Assembly (NCBI GenBank): GCA_023435985.1
Contig: JAEZKY010000213.1
Location: 8,899 to 72,898, forward strand
DNA: 64,000 bases
Source: Bacillota bacterium
GTDB lineage: Bacteria > Bacillota > Clostridia > Clostridiales > Clostridiaceae
Reading direction: 5' to 3'
Positions within the stretch are counted from its first letter, which is position 1. Every line of letters begins with the position of its first letter. Shown here in pieces: positions 53,901 to 63,572 of the stretch. The notes beneath the pieces are model-generated. The model was not told the origin of the DNA and ran no database searches. It was given only the letters and a program-made list of their open reading frames with translations. The position numbers and the translations under genes were made by a program.

Positions 53901-56900
53901 AAATTTTTCTCAGAATATACATAGGAATTTAGACTATTCTTGCTATCTAAATATATCCTTGAGATTCCTATTAATAAATCTTTAGTTTCGGAATCCATAG
54001 TAGCTTTATTATGCACGAAGATTCCACCTGCTTTATTTAGGGAATTTCTTTCATTAGAAGTTCTTATTATTTCCATTATATTTTTTTGAAGAGGCGCTTC
54101 ATAAGTAACTTCTTCATTATTGTATATAACTAAATCTAACTTAACTCCTTTTAGCTTTAAGTAATTATGAAACTTTACCGCAGTAAATGCTAAATTTACA
54201 TCTTCTTCTTTCTCTATAAATAACATCATAATAGGTAAATCACCTGAGATACCATACGCCCATAAATCCTTTTGATGCTTTGAAATATTCTCAATATAAT
54301 TTTCCCTATTTTCTCTACTGCTGCTTAAGAAAAATATGTTACTTGCAGCACTTTGAAAAGCATTAGCCATAGCACTTCTTATTCCTAAACTCTTAAGTTC
54401 AAGCTGTGTACTTATGCTATAATTCTTGAATACTATATCCAGCTTTTTATAGTCATTATATTCTCTGCATATTTCAAGAACCTGCTCTTTTGAATCACAT
54501 ATTCCTGTAATATAATAAATCTCTCTTTTAGATTTTGGTTCTAATCTAATTCTTGTACGTATGCTCATTATAGGATCTAAAACTGTTCCCACTGTATTAT
54601 TTAAAGCTTTATCATTATCCATAACTAATGGATTTTTTAATTCCCTGTCTCTGCCTATAAAATTTAGTCTAGAAGTTTCATAGGATAGACTTCCTTCAAG
54701 CTCCCCATTAACAACTGCCTTATGGAAGATGTAAGGGATCTTTCCATCTTTAACTCTTGGTCTTCTACTGCCTATAAGAATCTCCTCTTCTGCATCATAT
54801 TCAGTCTGCACAAATAAATTAGAAAAGGCTGGATGAACTGCATCTGCACTAAAAGCCGCTAGAGTTATTTCCATATAACTTGTTATCTCAATACTTCTTC
54901 CCTTATTACTCAAGTTATTTACAGTCAGTTTTCTTACTTCAAAGTTTTCTTCTGAAGAGAGTACAACTTCCATTTCAGTTTCAATATTGCCGTCTTTTCT
55001 GTTAAATTTAGCTTTATCTAAATTGAATTCCACTAAATATTTATCCCCAGAACTCTTGCAGGGTTCATAAGTCGAGCTCCAATAATCATTAGAATTTAAA
55101 TTCTTTATATAAAAGAAAACTCCGCTGTCATCACTTGTTGAATTTCCTTTCCATCTATAAAGCATAGTATCATTTTTCTTTGAATATCCGCTTCCACTAA
55201 CTGTAATCATTGATGAATAGTCCCCATTGCTTAATAACAAAAACTGTGGACTATCTTGGTTTACTTTTTCGAATATCCTTGGAATCAATGCTTCCCCTTT
55301 AAAATACCTATTCTTTATAGAAAAATCTTCATTCCTTTCGAAAGTTACATACTGCGGTATTCTTTCCTTTAGCAAGAGTTCAGTTGCCTTAACTTCTGGC
55401 AGGTCATGAAATCTATTAACTAATATATTATTTAGCAGTACATTATCTAAAGCCATAAGAGACATTCCCAAGTGATGTACCATGTAAGTCATAACCTTGT
55501 TAATGCTTTGTGGATAACTTGAAGCCTTAGAGCCCCTCATATTCGCATTATTTATATATTTTTCGTTGTTTTCCTCAAAATTATCCACATTATCAACATT
55601 ATTCACATCGTTTTCAACAATATAGTCCTCATTTTTATCCCTTGTATTATCCACTCTTTTTGAGCGGTTATCCACAGATTTCTCATACTTATCCACATTT
55701 TGTGCATAAGTTTTTCCAATTGTTGATATATTATTGTTATTTAAGGTACTATTTGCAACTTTTAATTCAGTTTCATTTTCTGAAAGTGTCATTACATATT
55801 TATCACTTCTTGCTTTAGTATAATCTAAAGCTTCAACGAATCCATATCTGCCCAAGGCCCCTAGTTCTTCAAGCTTTCTAAGATTTTTAATTGCAGTATT
55901 TTTAGCAAAAGGAAGAACCATTAAAGTTGAATATGGAGATATTACAAGGTCATCTTCAAGGCCTCTCTTTAATCCTAAACCTGGAACTCCAAAAGCCTTA
56001 TATTGATAATTTTCCGAAGGATCAAATTCATAAAATGCAGATTCTGATATTCCCCAAGGAGTTTTCTTTTGCCTAGCAAAGCTTATTTGAGCTTTTATTA
56101 CGGCTCTGTAGGTTTGACTGAGTAAAGTTTTTTGATAATTCTTCATTATGAGTGAAGGCATAAAATATTCAAACATAGTTCCACTCCAAGATACAAGCGA
56201 GTGACTGTGAAATGCATTCGTCATCGCTCTTCCAAGCTTAAACCAATGAGAGGAAGGCACATCATTTTTAGCTATAGCAATAAAAGACGCTATTCTTGAT
56301 TCTGATGCCAATAAGTCATAATAAGAATTTCCAAGCGAGTTCTCTTCTACATTATATCCAATGGAAAACAAGCCTCTGGTTTTATCATAAAGAAAATTAA
56401 AATCCATTTCCTTTGAGATCCCATCAATGTCTTCTATTAAATGATTTATTTTATTTATGTAATTTCTTAAGGCCTCAATCTTTTGTCCTAAGGAACATTT
56501 AAAGTTATCCCCATTTTTTCTTTTTACTTCTTCGCATCTGTTAATTAATTCTTTAATACTTGGAACTCCCTCAAAGAATTCTTTACTATATACATTTTCC
56601 AAGCCATCAAACATGAGATTATAATACTCTATTTTCCTATTAACCTCATTTATAAGCTTCTTAATCCAATACCTTGTTTCTTTATTTTCAGGCCTCAAAT
56701 CATTTTCACTATAATTACTTTCTTTTAAGGTCTCTCCCCATATGTTTTCATTATTCTTTAAATCATTAAGTTTAAATGAAATCTCAATTAAAGTTTTAAA
56801 ATATTCTCCAATATTTATATGTGATGAAAATTTAAGTTTAAGAATAGAATCTTCATCTTCAATAATTTTATAAATATCATTTAAAGCTATTACCTCTTTG

Positions 56901-59900
56901 GTTCTTATTACTTTATTATCTTTAAGCTGATTTAAAGCTTCTTTTAACAGCCATAAGTCTCCTAAGAGATTTCCGCTATCAACGGTTGATACATACCTAG
57001 GCCATAATGGTTCTTTTGTTTTAGTATCATACCAGTTCAAATAGTGGCCATTTACTTTTTGCAGGCCTTTCATGCTATTTAATATAAGCTCTGTTCTATC
57101 AACAAACTCTGTCATAGTTATATATCCCAAGTCGTATGCAACAATATTAGAAGTAATACCCATACCAATATTAGTTGGAGATGTCCTATAGGCTACACCT
57201 TTATGGGGTTTCTCCTGATAATTATCTGGTGCTAAATAATTATTTTCTTCATTAACAAAGTCCTCGTAATATGCATATATTCTTCTTGAAACTTTCCTCA
57301 AGAAAGTTTTCTCATCATTACTTAAAATATTTTTATTTTTTTCTGGTATCTTCTTACTTATAAAATAAGCAAAATAAGGAGCAGCAATCCAAAGACCTGC
57401 AACTACTATATTATAAGCAATAGCCCCAATAGAATTATATAGTGATAAATAAAGTACTACTATCCCTGCTACAGGAGAAATCCACATCCTCCTTAAGTAG
57501 TTAGTAAAATCATTGTTTATTTTTTTCTCCACATGATCTGCAGACTGCCATTCTAAAAGATTTCTTTTAGAAACAATAACTCTAAATAATGTTATTATTA
57601 TTGCATGAAGCATTAAAAAAGCTTGATAAGGAATAAAACTTACTATTAATACAATCTGATCAAAAGTCTTAAAGGTTCCCATCAATTTATTTTTAGGTGT
57701 TACAACGAAATCCGTTACTGTAAATACTAAAGGTACTATTAATGCTAGAAATGCAAGCAATACAATCTGACTTCCATTATTTAAGACCGTTAAGGACAAA
57801 ATAAGCGTGAGAAGTAAATTAGGTGCAAGTAAACTTCTCCTTAAATTATCAAATATCTTCCACTTATATAATAAGCTCATCTTACTTGAAAATAACCACC
57901 CTATTAATTGCCAGTCTCCTCTGACCCATCTATGTAGTCTTCTAGAACTAGCCTCATAAGATCCTGGATATCCATCAATAAATTCCACATCACTTAACAG
58001 TGCACACCTTGCAAGACCACCTTCAAGAAGATCATGGCTCAAGATTGTATCATCTTTTATAGAATTGTGCATTGACTCATAAAATTCGTCTATGCATATT
58101 ATCCCCTTACCTGTAAATGAACCTTCCCCAAATAGATCCTGATAAGTATCAGAATAAGCTACTGAATACCCATCTACCCCTTCTTCTCCTCCAAAAATTT
58201 TTGAAAAATAAGTCTGATTTTTAGCTTCTAAACTTATGCTTACTTTAGGCTGCATTACTGCGTAACCCCTGGCTACCTTGTTTCCCCTTATATGTGGGAT
58301 GTTTAAAACATGGCTCATAGCACCTATAAGTTTAAAAATACTTTCTCTTGGCATAAAAGTATCTTCGTCCAATGTAACTAAATATTTAACATCTCTAAGT
58401 ACTTCTATATTAGAACTAAAGACATTATATGTGTGATCCTTTCTATCTCTGATAAGAGCCATAAACTCTATCAATTTTCCACGTTTTCTTTCTCTCCCCA
58501 TATATACTCTTTGCTTCTTATTATAAATTCTCTGCCTGCTCAAGAAAAAAAATCTACTTTCATTATCGTTCATAAAGTCGTTATAATATTTTTCATTTAA
58601 GGATCTAGCACATTCTATTCCACATTTAATTATTTCATCATCTTTTTCTACGCTTTCATACTCAGAATCTGAGAAATCATTAAGCAAAGCAAAATATAAA
58701 TTTTTATCTTTATTTCCACAATAAATTACTTCTAACTTTTTCATAAGTTCCTGAATCTTCTCTTTTGAACTTACTATTGCCGGAATTACAACTATAGTTT
58801 TATATTGGTCTGGTATCCCTTCAATACAGTTCAATTTAGGAACTAGCCTTATCTCACCAATTTTGCTCACAGTATAATTAGTAAGTGCAATTATGATTTC
58901 ATTTACCGGAATTAATAGAACTAAAAATGAAAGCATGTATTGTGTTCTAGTATAGGCAGCTCCTAGCAAGGTACTCACAAACAAAATTAAAAAACTTAAT
59001 CCTATTGTCAAAATAACATTAGAAAATACATATACACTTTCTGAAATCATAGGCCTTATATTATTGCTATATCTTTTTAACTCGTTTACTCCGTTATCTA
59101 TTAAATAATATCCAATATGACATTTATAACTTTCTTCTTTATTATTTTTGCTGTTTTGTGCAAATTCTAAGATATAGTTTGCTACATCAAGTTCATTCAT
59201 TCCTGCAGTTCTAGCTATTTTCTCAAGTTTATGCCTATAATAATCCTTAGATTCAAAATCCATTTTATTATAAACACCTTCAGGATCTTTTTTTAGAATC
59301 TGCTCAACTAAAGAAGTGCTTTCAAAAAACTTTCTCCAGCTTATTCCTTCTATTTTTCTAATAGAGGTTATGTATTCACCAATATGTCTTTCTAAAGATT
59401 CTTCTCGTAATTCACTTTTAATATTGTTACTCTCTAAATCAGTGTTCATTTTCCACTTAGATTCTACAAACTCATCAACTCGTTTATCCTCTATGGAATT
59501 ATCTCTTAAAACTCTAAAAAATTCTCTTAAGAATAAATTGCTTATATTTTTACCCTCAGAAAAAATACTGTTAATTTCATAATCCAATTTATCATTGTTA
59601 ATGGCATCAACAACTTTCTCAGCTAAATTTTTTCCTTTTATAATTTCTTTTTGAATATTAACAAGTTCGTTAGTATATTTAGATAAGTTTATAATAATTG
59701 CTATCTTCAACATGAGAGGAAATGCCCATAATTCCCCCATAGTAAAAATTTTCTCCTTATCAATGGAGTTTGTGTTTATATTTTTCTCTTGGAGTCCATT
59801 TACATAATTTATAAATTTATTACAATCAATTTCATTTCCATCATTAATATAATTTTTAGCCACCACAAAAATACGTGGAACTAATTCCCCATTCTCATAA

Positions 59901-60154
59901 TCTTTATCATGATCAATTTCTCCTATGGAAGATAAGCCTCTGAAATAATCTATAGGCATCTCAACTTTTATTGCTTTATATTCTCTTTCAATCAAATATA
60001 TATTATCAAGAAGCCATTCGGATGCCCCTAGTACCTTATCTCCATTTTTGGACAACTTACGAAAGTACATGAAATTATCATGGATGCAAGAAAAGCCCTC
60101 TGCAAGTTCTCTTAAAACACTCTTCCTCACTCCATAAGAATTATTTCTCTTCAA
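50999..60154 (-). CDS. Cyclic beta-1,2-glucan synthase-like giant protein (GT84, glycoamylase-like and GH94 modules)
   Basis: About 3050 residues. The TTG at 60154 is favoured: AAGAAGGGAG sits 8 nt upstream, whereas the ATG at 60175 is part of that site. Order: an N-terminal region; membrane segments near 375-430; a GT84 glucosyltransferase domain with LVTLDEDTFMP (near 600), HDLLEG and RRLHRWVRGDWQL (near 745); more membrane segments (780-960); a glycoamylase-like domain (about 1320-1610) with MVHHLGMSLMALDN; two GH94 N-terminal sugar-binding domains; and a GH94 phosphorylase-type catalytic domain with SGDWNDGM near 2730. NdvB-type proteins of this plan make and trim beta-1,2-glucans. Two acidic or low-complexity inserts are unusual. 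It is a single-gene transcript. The exact product is inferred. Confidence 0.92.
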   Translation of the reverse strand: MKRNNSYGVRKSVLRELAEGFSCIHDNFMYFRKLSKNGDKVLGASEWLLDNIYLIEREYKAIKVEMPIDYFRGLSSIGEIDHDKDYENGELVPRIFVVAKNYINDGNEIDCNKFINYVNGLQEKNINTNSIDKEKIFTMGELWAFPLMLKIAIIINLSKYTNELVNIQKEIIKGKNLAEKVVDAINNDKLDYEINSIFSEGKNISNLFLREFFRVLRDNSIEDKRVDEFVESKWKMNTDLESNNIKSELREESLERHIGEYITSIRKIEGISWRKFFESTSLVEQILKKDPEGVYNKMDFESKDYYRHKLEKIARTAGMNELDVANYILEFAQNSKNNKEESYKCHIGYYLIDNGVNELKRYSNNIRPMISESVYVFSNVILTIGLSFLILFVSTLLGAAYTRTQYMLSFLVLLIPVNEIIIALTNYTVSKIGEIRLVPKLNCIEGIPDQYKTIVVIPAIVSSKEKIQELMKKLEVIYCGNKDKNLYFALLNDFSDSEYESVEKDDEIIKCGIECARSLNEKYYNDFMNDNESRFFFLSRQRIYNKKQRVYMGRERKRGKLIEFMALIRDRKDHTYNVFSSNIEVLRDVKYLVTLDEDTFMPRESIFKLIGAMSHVLNIPHIRGNKVARGYAVMQPKVSISLEAKNQTYFSKIFGGEEGVDGYSVAYSDTYQDLFGEGSFTGKGIICIDEFYESMHNSIKDDTILSHDLLEGGLARCALLSDVEFIDGYPGSYEASSRRLHRWVRGDWQLIGWLFSSKMSLLYKWKIFDNLRRSLLAPNLLLTLILSLTVLNNGSQIVLLAFLALIVPLVFTVTDFVVTPKNKLMGTFKTFDQIVLIVSFIPYQAFLMLHAIIITLFRVIVSKRNLLEWQSADHVEKKINNDFTNYLRRMWISPVAGIVVLYLSLYNSIGAIAYNIVVAGLWIAAPYFAYFISKKIPEKNKNILSNDEKTFLRKVSRRIYAYYEDFVNEENNYLAPDNYQEKPHKGVAYRTSPTNIGMGITSNIVAYDLGYITMTEFVDRTELILNSMKGLQKVNGHYLNWYDTKTKEPLWPRYVSTVDSGNLLGDLWLLKEALNQLKDNKVIRTKEVIALNDIYKIIEDEDSILKLKFSSHINIGEYFKTLIEISFKLNDLKNNENIWGETLKESNYSENDLRPENKETRYWIKKLINEVNRKIEYYNLMFDGLENVYSKEFFEGVPSIKELINRCEEVKRKNGDNFKCSLGQKIEALRNYINKINHLIEDIDGISKEMDFNFLYDKTRGLFSIGYNVEENSLGNSYYDLLASESRIASFIAIAKNDVPSSHWFKLGRAMTNAFHSHSLVSWSGTMFEYFMPSLIMKNYQKTLLSQTYRAVIKAQISFARQKKTPWGISESAFYEFDPSENYQYKAFGVPGLGLKRGLEDDLVISPYSTLMVLPFAKNTAIKNLRKLEELGALGRYGFVEALDYTKARSDKYVMTLSENETELKVANSTLNNNNISTIGKTYAQNVDKYEKSVDNRSKRVDNTRDKNEDYIVENDVNNVDNVDNFEENNEKYINNANMRGSKASSYPQSINKVMTYMVHHLGMSLMALDNVLLNNILVNRFHDLPEVKATELLLKERIPQYVTFERNEDFSIKNRYFKGEALIPRIFEKVNQDSPQFLLLSNGDYSSMITVSGSGYSKKNDTMLYRWKGNSTSDDSGVFFYIKNLNSNDYWSSTYEPCKSSGDKYLVEFNLDKAKFNRKDGNIETEMEVVLSSEENFEVRKLTVNNLSNKGRSIEITSYMEITLAAFSADAVHPAFSNLFVQTEYDAEEEILIGSRRPRVKDGKIPYIFHKAVVNGELEGSLSYETSRLNFIGRDRELKNPLVMDNDKALNNTVGTVLDPIMSIRTRIRLEPKSKREIYYITGICDSKEQVLEICREYNDYKKLDIVFKNYSISTQLELKSLGIRSAMANAFQSAASNIFFLSSSRENRENYIENISKHQKDLWAYGISGDLPIMMLFIEKEEDVNLAFTAVKFHNYLKLKGVKLDLVIYNNEEVTYEAPLQKNIMEIIRTSNERNSLNKAGGIFVHNKATMDSETKDLLIGISRIYLDSKNSLNSYVYSEKNLNTYMNLDAEGLDSRIALRNNSRFIDKYQKEEASEDISKQEALKDIQKEEALRDIPYEVYDNDEEVINNYDLIKNTKESEKQHDFGEKNEKEDEQKSYRNNMKKAANEIAEELNLEVDKYKNNQVNKDEAKTSINMTFNDEVNEDFKIEDLDFFNGFGGFSKKDNSYVIKLSHYKNTPAPWINVISNEDFGFHVSETGSGYTWCGNSRENKITPWSNDYIRDPSGEALYVRDNNSGEYFSITPKPVRDSGDYIIKHGFGYSEYKHTAHELKGKLEVFAPKNEKIKLQRVTLENLSNEDRELSLFYYAKLVLGVYEYDSARYISTYIKKNQGSGNGISNRFIGAHNPYSENFGKLDAYLTIIGGEETSFTGDNKGFIGIGGEVAKPQALSSKSLNNKSGGIYDPCLAAQTTFKLRKGEKKELVVLFGQDEKDNIEKFIDKYSNFANVEDELDKVKQYWRHFLGNIQVKTPDKSLDYLLNGWLLYQTLSCRYLSRSAFYQSGGAYGFRDQLQDSMSLGVVEPEIPKAQILRSASRQYVEGDVQHWWHPVVNSGIRTRFSDDLLWLPYVTAEYVNSTGDYAILDAKAPYLEDEPLREGEDERYTIVNQSSKEGTIYEHCLKAIEKSLKFGVHNIPLMGSGDWNDGMSTVGNGGKGESVWLGWFLYSILNSFIEIAEIRNDLETKSHYEERKEFIRENLEKNAWDGGWYRRAYFDDGTPLGSRENPECQIDSLAQSWSIISGAFDDEYKFEPKVDSKTRAMEAMEAVDNNLVKGDKGMILLLAPPFSNSKLEPGYIKGYVPGVRENGGQYTHAAVWVILALTKLKLGDKAVKYYNMINPINHSKTELECMTYKVEPYVMSADVYIKEPHAGRGGWSWYTGASGWMYRVGIENILGLRKVKDKGYSINPCVPKDWKEFEIKITNEKEDYTIKVSRLEEGAESDIKVVINGETIKDNIIPRNKGKLEITVYYN

Positions 60155-60472
60155 GTAAAAAACTCCCTTCTTCATGTAATCTAAAAATAATTACTTAACG
60201 GAGATATTTTTACCAAAATTATAAAAAGTATTCTTAAATTATTTATTAGGATAATTGCAGCTTTTGACAATGGCTTAATTTTCTAAAAATAGTGTTATTA
60301 ATAATTACCTTAGAAAATTGAATCTCCAAATAAAAAAACTTAATATATTTGTTTCAATATTATATAATTAATGTAAAATAAATTATAAATTGTAATAATA
60401 TTGTTATGAAAAACTTTAAAAATATAATATAGTATATGTATAACTTATTAATAATTGGGAGGATAAGGTTTA
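60155..60472. other. Divergent intergenic region
   Basis: About 318 bp of AT-rich DNA between the giant synthase gene and the divergent membrane protein gene. It carries the plus-strand promoter at 60401-60428. For the minus strand TTGTCA with a TAATAA at 16-bp spacing near 60240-60265 is a weak candidate. Confidence 0.5.
60401..60428 (+). promoter_or_regulatory. Sigma-A-type promoter of the GT-C-like gene
   Basis: TTGTTA (60401-60406) and TATAAT (60423-60428) have a 16-bp spacer. The predicted leader is about 38 nt and contains GGGAGG. Confidence 0.6.
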
Positions 60473-62005
60473 ATGTCGCGATTACAGAATTTTTTGATTA
60501 AAGCATTTAATCATTTTTTTTTATTTAGTGTTAGTTTTTTATTTATTAGTTTATTGTTTTTTAATAATAGTACAGTTGGATATGATAAACTAAGACAAGT
60601 TTTATTTGCCGGAATTATATTTATTATATCAGCATTAATACTATTTAAAATTTCAAAGCAGAAAGCAATTATCTTATGGTTACAGGAAAAATACAGACAA
60701 GTTATTATAATTAGCATTATACTTGTTGCATTAGTGCAGATTTACATAATTTCTACATCATCAACATCTATTGGATGGGATGTAGGCATTATAGTAAATG
60801 CAGCGTTATCTGATAATTTAAATAAAATTTCAGAATATTTTTCAATATACCCTAATAACTTACTTTTGTTGTTTCTTTTTAGATCTATTGCACATTTTTT
60901 AGGTGCACAATATATTTGGTTAAAACTAAATATTTTATGTATACTAGCAGTTGATATTAGTATCCTATTAGTTTTTTATATTGTACGCCACATTATAAAT
61001 ATAAAATGGGCATATATTGCATATTGCATATCATTACTTACATTTGGATTTTTCTCATGGATTATTGTGCCATATAGTGATGTTCTAGCTATGCCATTTA
61101 CAATTGGTACATATGCATTGTATATAGAATTTAAAAATTCTAAAACAAATGGTTTAAAAATAAGATACAGTGTTCTTATAGCAATTATAAATTATATAGG
61201 ATATTTGATTAAACCTACGGTAGTAATAATTTTGATTGCGATATTTGTTATAGAAATACTTTATAATATAAATAAAATCAAACAGAAAGTTTTTCATATT
61301 AGCTTATATGCACTAATGATAATAGTAATGTTATTTAGTAATATTGCATGGAATGCTTATATACAAAATCAAAATATTATTAAGATTGATAGTGAATTAA
61401 AAACTCCTTTAACGCATTTTTACATGATGGGATTGAATTACTCTAATGGATTCTATGGGGCCTGGAATTCAAAAGATGTGGAACTTACTGATTCCTATAA
61501 GACTCATGCTAAGAAAGTAAAAGCTAATATGAAAGTAATAGATAGTCGTCTTAATAATTATGGTTTAGCAGGTTATTTAGAATTTTTAACAGCTAAAGCA
61601 AGGTGGATTACAAGTGAAGGTAACTTCTTTTGGGGAGGAGAAGGAGATTTTGCAAAATTCCAAATTGATAAACATTCATCGATCATACAAAATTTGATTT
61701 ATACAAATGGTAATTATTATTCATATTATCAGTATTTCGTACAGGGAATTTGGATTTGTCTAATGTTCTTGTGTGCATTCCCATTCCTCTTAAATATAAT
61801 AAATAGAAAAAGTGAAGATGATATGCATATTTCACTAGTTCGCTGCACAATATTTGGAATAATATTATTCATTTTGTTATTTGAAGGACGTTCGCGTTAT
61901 CTTATTTTATATCTTCCATTCTTCTGTATATTAGCTACAAGTGGAATAAAAGGTATAGTTAATTATATTACAAAATTTAAACGCCAAAAATATGAAAAAG
62001 CATAA
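60473..62005 (+). CDS. Polytopic membrane protein, probable GT-C-type glycosyltransferase
   Basis: 510 residues with 11 or so membrane segments. After two N-terminal helices there is an extracytoplasmic loop with GWDVGIIVNAALSDN (near 100-115) and EYFSIYPNNLLLLFLFRS. An acidic residue after the first helices, followed by a Y-P-N-N segment, is the pattern of GT39/GT-C polyprenyl-phosphate-sugar-dependent transferases. The C-terminal region has a large outer loop (about 285-415) rich in aromatic residues. GGGAGG precedes the ATG. It is a single-gene transcript with its own promoter and terminator. It may decorate a wall polymer or protein; the exact family and substrate are uncertain. Confidence 0.7.
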   Translation: MSRLQNFLIKAFNHFFLFSVSFLFISLLFFNNSTVGYDKLRQVLFAGIIFIISALILFKISKQKAIILWLQEKYRQVIIISIILVALVQIYIISTSSTSIGWDVGIIVNAALSDNLNKISEYFSIYPNNLLLLFLFRSIAHFLGAQYIWLKLNILCILAVDISILLVFYIVRHIINIKWAYIAYCISLLTFGFFSWIIVPYSDVLAMPFTIGTYALYIEFKNSKTNGLKIRYSVLIAIINYIGYLIKPTVVIILIAIFVIEILYNINKIKQKVFHISLYALMIIVMLFSNIAWNAYIQNQNIIKIDSELKTPLTHFYMMGLNYSNGFYGAWNSKDVELTDSYKTHAKKVKANMKVIDSRLNNYGLAGYLEFLTAKARWITSEGNFFWGGEGDFAKFQIDKHSSIIQNLIYTNGNYYSYYQYFVQGIWICLMFLCAFPFLLNIINRKSEDDMHISLVRCTIFGIILFILLFEGRSRYLILYLPFFCILATSGIKGIVNYITKFKRQKYEKA

Positions 62006-62041
62006 ACTATAAAGACATTTAACTAAAACAATGTTAAATTG

Positions 62042-62087
62042 CAAAGAGAAAGAGCTATAACAATTTTATTATAGCTCTTTCTCTTTG
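62042..62087 (+). terminator. Strong terminator after the GT-C-like gene
   Basis: Perfect 19-bp arms (62042-62060 and 62069-62087) contain AGAGCTATAA / TTATAGCTCT, with an 8-nt loop. Confidence 0.9.
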
Positions 62088-62475
62088 TAAAATTAGCTAG
62101 CTGCTAAAATCTATGACTTAAATTTTGTAACATTAAATAAAACTAAAACTATAAATAGCGAAACTAAAATAAATGCAGTTATTAATTTTTGTGCAGTTTT
62201 TGAACTTCCAGAAACCTCCATACATTCCTTGCATAAAAAATGTCTGCATTTCTGCAAGTGTCTTAAAATAAACAATATTTAGCTTTTGTATCATCTCTAT
62301 TACGCAGAAACCCTAATTTATTCATTACATAAAATCCTAAAATGCATGAATTTCATCATGAATAGAATTCCACATATGTAATAATATGTTAAAATATAAA
62401 TATAAGTACTTATAATTTATAAACATATCTAGATATGGTAATTAACAAAGATGGTAAAAATGGGAGGTAGTTAAA
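62088..62475. other. Intergenic region upstream of the small secreted protein gene
   Basis: About 390 bp with no credible gene. It includes one copy of a 42-bp repeat at 62231-62272. A possible promoter is TTCCAC (62368-62373) and TAAAAT (62390-62395) with a 16-bp spacer, which is weak. Confidence 0.45.
62231..62272. repeat. Short dispersed repeat, copy 1
   Basis: This segment contains GCATTTCTGCAAGTGTCTTA and matches 63494-63534 at about four of five positions. On the minus strand it can form a small TGCA-GAAA-TGCA hairpin followed by a T-run. Confidence 0.55.
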
Positions 62476-63081
62476 ATGAAAAATAAAATATTATCAATAG
62501 TAGCTAGTGCATTAGTATTCGCATCTCTTTCAACAACTGCATTTGCAAGTACTACAGTTAAAAATACTAATAAAATTGGTGATGTTATGACTGAAGAACA
62601 AGAAAAAATTAGTGCAAACTTCTTAGAAAAGCATCCCGATTTAGTAAGTAAATATAACAAATTGAAAAATGCCAAAATCCAAGAAGCAGATTCATCAATG
62701 CATATTGAAAGTCCTGCTGCGCCACTTACTGATTACTATACGTATTTTGTAGCATATAATTACGATTCTTCTGACGAAACTATAAGTAATTACGAAATTG
62801 TTACAGATGAAATAACAACAGAAAATGATTTTAATGGAACAATATATGTAGGAACTGTAGAAATTGGTTACGGAACTGAATATGCTAATTTTAATGGAGA
62901 TAATTTAAGCAAATATGATATAGTACTATTAGATTTTGATGGAGATAACATAATTGATGGTTTTATAGATGTCTGGAAAATAGATAACGTTACAAGCGGT
63001 AAATTCTCTAGTAATGCAACTTCAACAAATTATAACCCTAATCATACAGCACCATTCTATACAGGAATAAATATACAATAA
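62476..63081 (+). CDS. Small secreted protein of unknown function with a calcium-loop-like motif
   Basis: 201 residues. A clear signal peptide ends near AFA-ST (about residue 25), and a GGGAGG site precedes the ATG. The mature part has a hydrophilic helical stretch (TEEQEKISANFLEKHPDLVS, about 38-57). A beta-rich region follows, containing VLLDFDGDNIIDGFIDVWKI near 154-173. The D-x-D-x-D spacing followed by D-G resembles EF-hand or dockerin-type calcium loops. There is no wall-binding repeat, so the protein is probably released. No family is recognised. Confidence 0.78.
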   Translation: MKNKILSIVASALVFASLSTTAFASTTVKNTNKIGDVMTEEQEKISANFLEKHPDLVSKYNKLKNAKIQEADSSMHIESPAAPLTDYYTYFVAYNYDSSDETISNYEIVTDEITTENDFNGTIYVGTVEIGYGTEYANFNGDNLSKYDIVLLDFDGDNIIDGFIDVWKIDNVTSGKFSSNATSTNYNPNHTAPFYTGINIQ

Positions 63082-63493
63082 CAGGGTATATAGTATAAAG
63101 TTGAATCACAAATAAGAGCTCAATATAACTATTTAAATTATTCAATTAATAATACTAAAAAATAATGTTAGAAAATACTCTAAATTGAGTAAAAATGCAT
63201 ATTTTTTATTGCTTATCTATTTCAGGTAGTTCAAAATTGGACTACCTGTTTTTAGTATGTACATATCAACAATTTCCCATTAATTTATGTATTGCCATTC
63301 AGTATAAATTCAATATTCTTTTCCCTCTGTTCCTGCAAATGAAGTAATGGACACTATACAAAGAAACAAGTACTGCACACAAAATTATTATTTCGTTTTT
63401 TATTAAGTATCATTATTACAACCTTCCTCATATATCTACACAACATAGTCGATATTGGACCAATATGTCTTTTATCATATTTTTCTATTGTGT
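63082..63493. other. Intergenic region between convergent genes
   Basis: About 410 bp, AT-rich, containing the terminator at 63223-63255. No gene or other structure is evident until the repeat at 63494. Confidence 0.5.
63223..63255 (+). terminator. Terminator of the small secreted protein gene
   Basis: The arms CAGGTAGT and ACTACCTG (63223-63230, 63241-63248) are followed by TTTTTAG. Confidence 0.85.
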
Positions 63494-63534
63494 GCAAAAA
63501 GACACCTACATTTCTGCAAATGTCCTAATATAAA
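63494..63534. repeat. Short dispersed repeat, copy 2
   Basis: It contains ACATTTCTGCAAATGTCCTA and is similar to 62231-62272 in the same orientation. It lies about 40 bp past the stop of the minus-strand Big2 gene and may act as part of its terminator (hairpin, then GTCTTTTTG). Confidence 0.55.
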
Positions 63535-63572
63535 ATCTATTAAATTATCTTACTTTAACTCAGTTCGTATAT

